A stretch of 64,000 nucleotides of DNA from positions 491,420-555,419 of the forward strand of contig QANY01004038.1 of assembly GCA_003255025.1 (NCBI GenBank), read 5' to 3'. Positions 55,501 to 64,000 of this stretch are shown here, in pieces. The translations under genes and the position numbers were made by a program. The notes under the pieces are model-generated. The model made no database searches. It was not told the DNA's origin and saw nothing but the letters and a program-made list of their open reading frames with translations. The first letter of the stretch is position 1. Each line of letters starts with the position of its first letter. Origin of the DNA: Datisca glomerata (Eukaryota; Streptophyta; Magnoliopsida; Cucurbitales; Datiscaceae).

Positions 55501-56942
55501 AGAACACAAGCGTGAGAAATACAGATTCATCAAAGAAATAAAAAATGAGAAAAACAAATTAAATTGAAAAAAAATTATCAATAAATTAACTATGAGGGTA
55601 ATTATGACTATTAGCAAAATGATGTAAATAAAAAAATTAAATTTGACAGAAATCTAAAGAATTGAAAAAGTTGACAAAAATCTAATTAGATGCGTAGAAA
55701 CTGTTATTTGGTGTAATTTCTGATTAATTATTGTATAGGATAATGTCTATAGTTATGGGGCTAACTAGAATTATTCTCACATATAATCAAGGAACTAAAA
55801 TAGAGAGATTCACATAAGGATTTTTATCATCTAGAGAATGAAATTACGTAGCTATTTCTACCGATATTTGATTGCCTTCACCCTAAAACATTCATGTCTT
55901 TCCATAAGGAACGTCCTTTCAAAATAATTAACATCAATTCCTTAATTTCTAGATTTAGATGCTTGATTCTCGTTTTCCATGTATCTAGTTGCCTTTCAGC
56001 TCTACCTTCTAGATCTACCTTCTACAACTTCCTTCTTCAGTATTAACAGATTTGGCATCTTTTCCGTGACCCCGATATCATTATAGATTTGATCTCTTTC
56101 CATTATGACCTCAGTATTTTTACAGGTCTGACCTCTTTTGTCCTGACATTTTTACCTTTGCAGATCTAAACTCTAAGCTTGGTTCCCTAATTTATACCCC
56201 CATGCGCTTCTTGTTTTCCTATGCTAGTGCATCGAGGAAGGTGAAGAGTAGGGTTATATGCAAAGGCCAAAATTATGGTATGAGAGGTAAGATCCACAAA
56301 GGTACTAAGGTTAGCTAGGATGGAATAAGATCAGATTTGCAAAGATGCTAAGGTTAGAACACAAAGTGATTGGATATGCAAAGTTACTGAGGCCAGAACG
56401 AAAAACATGTCAAATATGCTAATATTGAACGAGGATGTTGCAAAGAAGGCAGACCTGGAAGACATAGTTGAAAGGTAAAGCTGCAAGGCGTCCATATACA
56501 TCGAATGCAGGGATCAAACAGCTGATAATTTGGCAATATACCAAGCTTTATCAGCAGATCCATAGTGCACATCAAACTTCAACCGATGGCCAATCTTTTC
56601 ATGACCACATCAACTTAATTACATTAAAAAATTTCCATTTCAAAAGGGAAATTCCATTGAAATAAAAATAAGAAGCCAGACAACATAGTTTGAAAATACC
56701 ACTAGAATTGTCAATGATAATATGGTAAGTTCAAAGTTAATTACTGAAACATTGATAATAGAATCGAACAATAATAAAATAGAGACTTGACTATTCTCAT
56801 GAGATGCCCAACGACATTGCTTTGCCAGAAAACACTGCAGCACGATCTTGAAGTTTCACATAGTTGGCAACTGATCTCCATAAATACACATTCACCATAC
56901 TCGACTGACAATTCACACAATACTGCCATCCATTACAATATG
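55501..56942. other. No recognisable gene
   Basis: Only short frames (60-68 codons) without families. A locally repeated phrase around TGCAAAGWTRCTRAGGYYAGAA appears near 56339-56400. Nothing else supported. Confidence 0.35.
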
Positions 56943-58841
56943 TGTAATATCTCAACCCTTCGTAAATGGGCATTTTCGTAAAATTGATTTAAAAGATAAT
57001 GTGATTTTAAAATTTGATTTTAAAGATGGATTATTTGTATTTTTTGTAAAACTATTTTAAATCAATAAGATTTATTGAAAGTGTGATTTGTTTTTAATTT
57101 TAAAAGTGTTTTAGTATATAATTTTAAAACTCACTCACATCATACATGTCTATACACCCTAAACTCAAGCCTTCCCTAACCTAATATTATATAATTATTC
57201 TTCAACTCCCTCTTCCCCACTCTCATTTTTCTTTCTTAAAACGCATCCCCTGTTCTCCTTTTTTTCACCCTTCTTCGTTGGTCTCCATCTAGACCTTGGC
57301 CGCCTACAAAGCTTTAATTTTGGTCATTAATTCTTTAGTTTCTTCCTCCGCTTCAGGTAAGTGAATTTACATCGTAATGTGATGCACGTGTGATAAATGC
57401 AATATGTGTTATTCTCATCAGTTTTAAGTATCTGTAAGCATGTTATGATTGTATATATATTTTGTGTAAGTAGACTTATATAATGATGTGACTGTGATAT
57501 TATAAATGTATCATGTATTTATTATATGTTTAACCATTTTTCAATAATGATTATAATTCGTTAAAACTTTGATAATTGTTTAATGTTCAGTTATTAATTT
57601 GATTATCATGAGATAAATATTTGGGTATGACTGATTTTACGTTAATATGTTATCATGTTTGATTTTGTTACATGTATCAGTATGCATTACATGATTAATT
57701 ATTATCATACGTTGGATTCTGCAAGTTATGAAGTTAATTCATTCAAATGGTAATTAAGTAAGATATGAACTTAAGCACGACCCTTAGTTAGTAAGAAATC
57801 AGGATTGTTCATGTTTTGTTCTGTTATACGAATGGGGTGTCATCTGTTCATGCTTTCGTCACCCATACGGTATCATCTGTTCATGTTTTGATTATATATT
57901 GGGTGTCATTTGTAAATGTTTTTCCGTCACTCATGAGGTGCCATCTATTCATGTTTTTTGTCACCTATGAGTGCCATCTGTTCTCTCGCCTAATATGTAT
58001 CATCTGTTTCGTCAGTCGATGTGTGCCATCTGTTTCGTCGCCCGAGCGTGTCATCTATTTCGTCGTCTGAGGGTGTCATCTATTTCGTCGCCCAATTCGT
58101 CATGATATGTTTCAGTTAACGTATGATCAATTGTGATTAGGTTGTTAACTTGGGGATATTCTAAGACAAGATATGAATAAGATTGTTATATGATTCTGTT
58201 TGAGACACGTGTTATCTACGTGCTATGTTAAGCCATGTCATGATCAAGTATGTTACTTTATTTCATTTATGATATATGTCAAGTTCAGTTATGTTATCTC
58301 ATGATTGCATTTATGACATGTGGATACATGTTATTATGTGAGTTTGCATACTGGGTATTTTAAAATACTCACCCCCCACAGTTGTTTATGATGCAGATGG
58401 TGATGACGAGTAGCATGAGTGGAAAACTGCCATAACTGGTTGAATTAGAGGAATTTATGTTTTCAGTTAATGAATTGATTTAAAACTTGGAAAACGTTTT
58501 ATGTTTAACTCTCTTTTTTATTTTACGTTATGTTTTTCTACGAATTATGATTAGTGAAAGTTTCATAGATTATAGATTTCAAGTTTTGACTTTATATCAG
58601 TTTTTTGAGGTTTTATTAATCATGCATTTAAGACACTTTATCGCTTTTGCTATTTAATGATTAAGATTCCGATCATGGATAAGTTAATGCTTCCGCTATT
58701 TAAGGTCAAAGTTTTTCTATCATGGGTAAATTAAGAATTTCAATTTGGGAATTTTCTCAAAATTAGGGTTTGTTTCGAATTGGGGATTTCAAAATTGTGA
58801 AATTACACATATGTTTAACCCTCGGGGATCCAAGTGTTACA
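56943..58841 (+). mobile_element. Probable solo LTR (~1.9 kb)
   Basis: It starts TGTAATATCTCAACCC and ends GATCCAAGTGTTACA, the TGTAACACCC...GGTGTTACA pattern of a common class of plant LTRs. Inside, a pyrimidine-rich leader ends CTTCAGGTAAGTG (57346-57362, splice-donor-like) and a TACTCACCCCCCACAG stretch (58368-58382, acceptor-like) follows, both usual in such LTRs. No partner LTR, primer site or coding region adjoins. The 5-bp flanks do not match, so recombination or truncation is possible. Confidence 0.45.
57805..58095 (+). repeat. 25-35 bp minisatellite in the solo LTR
   Basis: Nine degenerate units share GTCATCTGTTYATG/CGTC cores (TGTCATCTGTTCATG, TGCCATCTGTTTCGTCG, TGTCATCTATTTCGTCG). 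The later units are ~25 bp and the earlier ones ~33-35 bp. The overlapping open frame is a by-product. Confidence 0.75.
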
Positions 58842-59003
58842 GTTTTGGATTCTGAGGTGTTTTTTCTGGGTTTTTGAGGTGTTTTTTCTGGGTTTCTGCA
58901 TTTCTGTTTTCTGGGTTTTGGAGGGATATTCTCTTGGGTTTCTGAGTGTTTTTTTTCTAGGTTTCAGAGGTTCTCGCCTTGGTGAGTGTCTGTTTTCTGG
59001 GTT
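58842..59003 (+). repeat. TTTTCTGGGTTT-rich degenerate repeat
   Basis: Units of ~25-30 bp with TTCTGGGTTT and GAGGTGTTTTTT, at least five copies, directly before the 42-bp minisatellite. Confidence 0.65.
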
Positions 59004-59249
59004 ACACGAAGGTCGTCTAAGCCTCGTGTAGGCTACATAAGGACTATACTAAGGTCATGTAAGTCTCGAGTAGGCTACACAAGGACTATACGAGGGTTAT
59101 GTAAGCCTCGTGTAGGCTATACGAGGACTACAGGAGGGTCGTGTAAGTCTCGGGTAAGCTAGATGAATACTACACGAGGGTCGTGTAAGTCTCATGTAAG
59201 CTACATGAGAAATACACTAGGATCGTGTACCTCTTGTGTAGTCTACACG
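59004..59249 (+). repeat. 42-bp minisatellite, ~5.8 copies
   Basis: Each unit reads roughly GTCGTGTAAGTCTCGTGTAG + GCTACACGAGGACTACACGA + GG. It contains a CCTCGTGTAGGCTACACGAGG palindrome. Its unit length and style resemble the CATCGTGTAG arrays of the large MULE, although the sequence differs. Confidence 0.85.
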
Positions 59250-59269
59250 TACTACAACAAAAAAACCCT

Positions 59270-59700
59270 ATGATAGCGGCCAAAAAGTTCAATCATAGGG
59301 TTTTCATAGCGCTATATTTGCCAACGTTATTAAAACTCCGACCCTACGATAGCATTTTTTAAACACTATCAGGTGACTTCCTATAGCATTTGAAAAACGC
59401 TATAGAAAGGTTTCCGTAGCATTTTATAAACGTTATTATAAGCGTAGCAACAACGGGAGACTTTCTATATAGCGTTTAAAAAAATGCTATTGTAACTTTT
59501 CTATAGCATTTTTAAACGCTATAGAATGGATACCAAGCGCAATGAGACGCTTTCTATAGCGTTTAAAAACGTTATAGAAAACTTACAATAGCATTTTTTA
59601 AACGCTATTAAACGTGTATGATAGTTGTTTTTAAAGCCGTTAAAAGCTTTTTATAGCATTTTTATAAACGCTATTGTATGTCTAACCATATCATAACTGC
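59270..59700. repeat. Palindromic subterminal repeats of the CACTA-like element
   Basis: About a dozen degenerate copies of CTATAGCRTTTTWAAACGCTATAG, in both halves, spaced 30-45 bp. Such subterminal motifs are transposase (TNPA-type) binding sites in known CACTA elements. Confidence 0.8.
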
Positions 59701-62465
59701 ATTTGACTATTGTGCTTCTTTAGGCTATTATATTCTCTTATAAAATTTTAAATGTTATAAATAATTTACGCTAATGTATCAAACAAATAATATAAAGATC
59801 ATCCATTAAATCACTAATTTAAAATATTTAATTAAAGAAATTTATTAATAATGATTCATATCAAATGTCCAAAAAACCTACAAAATAGCATTCCAAGGTG
59901 TTCATATCACATATTACAAATATTTTGAGTTATACTAAATATCACAAATACAAGCCAAAGTTTTCATAAAAAAAACTTCCACGTCTTCCTGTTGGAAACA
60001 TATTCCCCATCAAAGAACTTCCATGTCTTCCATATCCATATTTCTTGAAATACATACTTTCATGCATCGATGTTCAATCCTTGAAAATGCATATATAATA
60101 GCAAGTTAGAAAAACAACATAAGCAAATCCAACAAAAATACAAATCTAACATTTCAATCCACATTTCTAGCACCCCTCCCCACGACAACATTAAAATCAT
60201 GCCACAAATTATTTTAACCCACATTTATAGCGCTCACAATATTAATCATCATAGAATAAAAGTTTAACATAATAATCAAAATCCAACCGTACCAACATAA
60301 ACAAATCCAACAAAAATATAAATCCAACATTTCAATCCACATTTCTAACACCGCATTTGTAGTTTGATTGATAAAGAGAGAGTTGTTGTTGAAAGATTAT
60401 TTGACCCTTGATGATGTAACTTTTATCTTGTAGTTGTATTATTAAGATTCATTAAAAAAATTGCAACCATCTTAAAACTACAAAAGCTCCACTAATGTAA
60501 TTATAATCAATCACTTGCAATATAATCTCCAACCCATTAAAATGCACACAATTTTCATCATCATACCTATAATCACCACCATCATTTTTCTTCCAATCTC
60601 AATTAACACCACTAATGTATCTAATAATCAAACTCAAATCAACCTAATTTCAATCATGTGCAGTAGAATATCAACCAACAATAATTGGAAAATAAGTACT
60701 TACAGCAGAATATCAACCAATATTTATGAACTTATTATTTGATGTCAAAGCTTAAAAAACATACCTTTATAGAAATGAAACACTCACAATGGCATCACTC
60801 AAGGAACTAAGCACTCATTATGGAAATAGTTGAATAACATATAGATGAAGGAAACAATCTTCAGCGCTCTATGAAGAATAGAGAACCCTCCATGAGTGCT
60901 AGTACTTGAAGTCGTAAGTGTTTTGCAGAACACATAAGAGGATACAAGATAGTCACATACTAGTTATAGGGAGGCTATGCTTGCAAATAATCTACCAAAA
61001 GAAAAATCGTCATTTGCATATGCAAAATTTTCTATAGTAGCACTATTCCAACTGCACAATCACGATAACAATTTATCTAACACAACCAACACTTGAATTT
61101 CCAAATATCACTTAAATGTTACAATATTACCTTTATCAATGAATATGCCTTCGCTTCCTCATTTTGATCTTTTATGACTAGTTGGGTGATCATAGGTAGC
61201 ATCGATAAAGCTTGACAAGATGCTCCAAATACAAAGAAGGACGCAAAAAAAAAAAAGAATTCCAGTAATCACACGCCTACTAAAATGATCCCATTCAAGA
61301 TATCAAGCACAAATCCTCAACTGCTACAAACAATACACTACCATTGGAAAAAGGAAAAAAGTTTAAAATGGAGGTAGTTTCTCTAAGGAGCGAACTAGAT
61401 GGTACTAAGTTCAATCTAATTATTACTATACAGAGTGGAAAAATGAAAACAACTCGATCTTTTAGCATCTTAAGTTGATGTAGCAACTAAGCCAAGGAAT
61501 TAGGATTTTTAATTAACCCGAACGTTAATCCAGTAATATAAAGTTCTGTCATCACCCAGTGTCATAATTACCGTATCAAAAGTTTCGATCACGTTCATAA
61601 TGAATGTGACTATGCTCTATTTAAAGGACAAACTGAGATCTTTAAAGGAAGTTCATGAGAAGAGGGACTGATTCTTATTCGTTCCAGGCAAGCTTCCCTC
61701 TATAAAAATATGCACAATCATGGCATAGAAACTTAAAAACAAACTCCTCCAATGTATGTACACCAAATGCATTTAACTTATGTAAAACCTAATGAATTAA
61801 ATCACACAATGAAGCATTATCAGAACTAAAACAGTAGGATAAAATCAAGACTAGTAACTTAACATTCTTCAGATTATTCAGATGGAGGTACATGAGCACA
61901 TTTGACCAAATGCACTACAAGTCAAGCAAGTTTTGTACACTGGGCAAGACCACACCTCATATGCAAGTGGAGATTGCTTACTTGAATAAAAAAACATAGC
62001 TCATAAGCTCTCCATACAAAATAGAGAGAATTCAAAAATGACAACCTTAGGTAAAAAGTTACATAATGAATAATTAATTTTATGCAACAATATTTTTTCT
62101 TGACTGAAAATCTTGAAATTGACATGTCTAAGCATGACATACAAAGAAATTTTCAACTAACAATTAAAAGTTTGTGCAAAACCGTGCGCGTAAATTGCTA
62201 ATCGAGAGGATTCGAACTCAAAATTCACCGTTGTAAGAAAACTCAAAACTCACATATTGTAAGAACACAGACAACTTCATGCCGAGGAATCGGGAACATA
62301 AACCTTAATTAACTCATGTAAAACTCGAAATTCACAAAAGTTAGATAAAAATCACAAATAACATACATGAATTTGAGAATGAAACATTTACCTTTGATTT
62401 TGAGCTGTGAAATCGAAGTAGGAGAGAGTTGGGAGACAAAGCTGCGCACAGAGCTGAGAGAGTGA
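59701..62465. other. Interior of the CACTA-like element without supported gene
   Basis: AT-rich. One minus-strand stretch (about 61130-61245) reads FVFGASCQALSMLPMITQLV then KDQNEEAKAYSLIK, followed by a GTAATATT donor-like sequence. It looks exon-like but I do not recognise it. Phrases such as AACATTTCAATCCACATTTCTA recur at about 60147 and 60331. Confidence 0.35.
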
Positions 62466-62745
62466 GAGATGCGACAAAGAGGTTGTTGTAAGAAAGAGCT
62501 ACGAGACAAGAGAGAGATACGAGAGAAAGCCGTGAGAGAAAGCTACGAGAGAGAAGTCGGAATGAAGCTAAAAGAGAGAGCTGCAAGAGAGCTTCACGAG
62601 AGAGAGCTTCTCGAGAGCTTCACGAGAGAGAGCTTCTCGAGAGCGAGCTAAGAGAGAGCTTCGCAATGAACACGAGTTTTAGTTTCAGAGACCGAGAGAT
62701 AGTTGTGAGATAGAGAGAGCTCCTAAAGAGAGACGCGGGTTTTGG
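62466..62745. repeat. GAGAGA-rich degenerate tandem block
   Basis: Purine-rich repeats of AGAGAGAGCTTCKCGAGAGC, with two close copies at 62588-62610 and 62612-62640. On the minus strand it is a CT-rich leader-like stretch ending in CAAAG|GTAAATG near 62390, so it may be a transcript leader. Confidence 0.6.
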
Positions 62746-62792
62746 GAATGTTTCATTAGGCGGCCTATGACCAACGTTGGTTTTTCATCGTG

Positions 62793-64000
62793 TTTTGCTC
62801 CTAAATGCGATCGTTATGTGCTATAAATATGCATATAATGTATATTTAGAAAACATTGTGAAACTCTTTCAGTTAAGAACCAAAGCTTTTGTTCTACAAA
62901 AGTTATTAACATTCAACTGCCACCATGTAGATAAAACTAAAAATTATATATACAATACTATGTAAAAGGATCAGACTTGACCACGATGGTTAAACAATAA
63001 GACCACATTAAATTCACCAAATGGCTGTGATGAGAAACAAATTACCATACCATAAAAATCCACATAAATATAGTAAAATATTAGTCAGTAGATGCAGAAC
63101 CACAACTTCTAAACCATGACAGGCAGCGAAAAAATCACATATCAATGTAAAACAACACTTCAATTTTATTGGATATGGTAAATATACAACTTTCTTTTGA
63201 TAAATAAGTAATATGTATTAAGAAGAAACCCTGAGAGAGGGTAATTACAACCTAACCTCACAGATCTAAAAAGAGTGGGAGCAAGATGTCTAAAAACTCC
63301 ACATAAATATAGTAAAAGATTAGTCCTGAGGGAGGTTGACTAAAGTAGATAAGAGAACGAAATGGGTAAAGAAACAGTCTTAGAGGAGGATACATACCTT
63401 ATTTGTCTCCAACAGTGTAAGAATGGTGAGCTACTTTAGCTTAAGAACTTGATGAGAGAGAGAGAGAGATGCACACTACAACAAGATTCAAATCCACAAC
63501 CATTTTGCTCAAATTTTACACTCTCATCCCCTAACTATCATAATGATAATCATCCTTAATCTACATCTGCAACATTACCCTTAGAAATGTTCATAGATTT
63601 CTATAATTCACTTTCCATTTCAAAATCATTTTTTGCATCTTATAATGAAATCAAAGAAATTTTAAAGGATGAGAATAGTACATACCGATCCATACAAAAC
63701 CCATGATACACATTTCTACAAGAACATGCAGAGTTAAAAGGAGTAGGAAACTAAAATCAGAGCAGCCAAGCAAATATCTACAAAATGCAGAATATAAATA
63801 CACACACACACACGCACACTACAAATTGATGCTTTGGAAGAATGCAGAAGTACATCTTCCTTGTTTCCTTTGCCCCTGCTAAAGAACTTGTACCCTACAA
63901 GGATAAGAAGACCTGACCAGATAGAGAGACAATTACAAACTGAAAAGTGAAAAGCAATAATTCAGTCAAGATAAGTTGTCATATATATGATCTCTAATTT
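62793..64000 (-). other. Mostly unrecognised; possible edge of a minus-strand gene
   Basis: The minus strand near 63830-63910 reads YKFFSRGKGNKEDVLLHSSK, flanked by an acceptor-like CCTTGTAG. Donor-like AATAAG|GTATGT (63395-63405) and ATCG|GTATGT (63684-63693) also occur. A ~32 bp direct repeat (CCACATAAATATAGTAAAA) lies at 63060 and 63299. Microsatellites: (GA)n 63451-63468 and (CA)n 63801-63818. No protein family was recognised. Confidence 0.25.

Larger units (their letters stand above)
59250..62792 (+). mobile_element. Non-autonomous CACTA-like element
   Basis: The left end TACTACAACAAAAAAACCC is one base from the CACTACAAC terminus of plant CACTA elements. Behind it (59270-59700) come many palindromic TATAGCGTTTTTAAACGCTATAG-type subterminal repeats. 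A matching right end is suggested at 62760-62792, where the reverse complement reads CACGATGAAAAACCAACG then TTGGTCATAGG. No 3-bp duplication is seen. The interior has no TNPA/TNPD frames. Confidence 0.55.

Noticed and set aside
62190..62215. tRNA-like GGATTCGAACTC string
   Set aside because: Matches only the T-loop/B-box; no A box, acceptor stem or anticodon arm could be drawn.
63474..63490. CACTACAACAAGATTC resembling a CACTA left end
   Set aside because: No subterminal repeats follow and no reverse-complement end was found before the window ends.

Overview
The window is nuclear DNA of a flowering plant, most likely a eudicot. It is AT-rich, and nearly everything recognisable in it is a plant transposable element: Ty1/copia and Ty3/gypsy (Tat-type) LTR retrotransposons, L1-type LINEs, MULEs, hAT, CACTA, a MITE, a Helitron and a probable solo LTR. 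Most are nested and broken. There are no bacterial-type operons and no rRNA, and I found no convincing tRNA. The only uninterrupted ordinary plant gene I can support is a nepenthesin-type aspartic protease on the minus strand at 51279-52535. Its first catalytic Asp reads as His.

Layout. 1-2790: a fragment resembling an endogenous pararetrovirus or an LTR element (protein remnant, TATA box, AATAAA, tRNA-Met-type primer site). 2791-12244: a minus-strand Tat-lineage Ty3/gypsy element (5' LTR, primer site, gag, partial RT, 3' LTR piece) with an antisense plant-mobile-domain (PMD) pseudogene, a 63-64 bp minisatellite and an inserted copia remnant. 12245-18718: a LINE lacking its RT, a truncated copia element and a second LINE RT fragment. 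18726-21903: a small MULE with ~300 bp inverted repeats, one of which is split by a 1.0 kb MITE.

21905-39137: a large, decayed MULE. A DUF1985/Ulp1-protease-like gene on the plus strand faces a MULE transposase on the minus strand, and six blocks of one palindromic minisatellite family lie near both ends and between the exons. A hAT element with an 8-bp target duplication and an 8.2 kb copia element with a 4-of-5 bp target duplication are inserted in it.

39530-45627: an L1 LINE interrupted by a 4.1 kb non-autonomous Helitron whose removal restores the LINE reading. 46144-51076: a complete but mutated copia element with a perfect GAAAC duplication. 51279-52590: the aspartic protease and its TATA box. 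52600-56940: mostly unrecognised AT-rich sequence with simple repeats and one possible spliced fragment. 56943-58841: a probable solo LTR. 59004-62792: a 42-bp minisatellite followed by a non-autonomous CACTA element. 62793-64000: mostly unrecognised, possibly the edge of a minus-strand gene.

The genes do not form a pathway. The coherent story is layered transposition: MULE, hAT, copia and Helitron insertions can be ordered from target duplications and restored reading frames. Nothing here is demonstrably a new system. The most unusual items are the minisatellite-partitioned Ulp1/DUF1985 MULE, the His-for-Asp aspartic protease, the antisense PMD gene in the Tat element and the Helitron with duplicated and inverted internal units.
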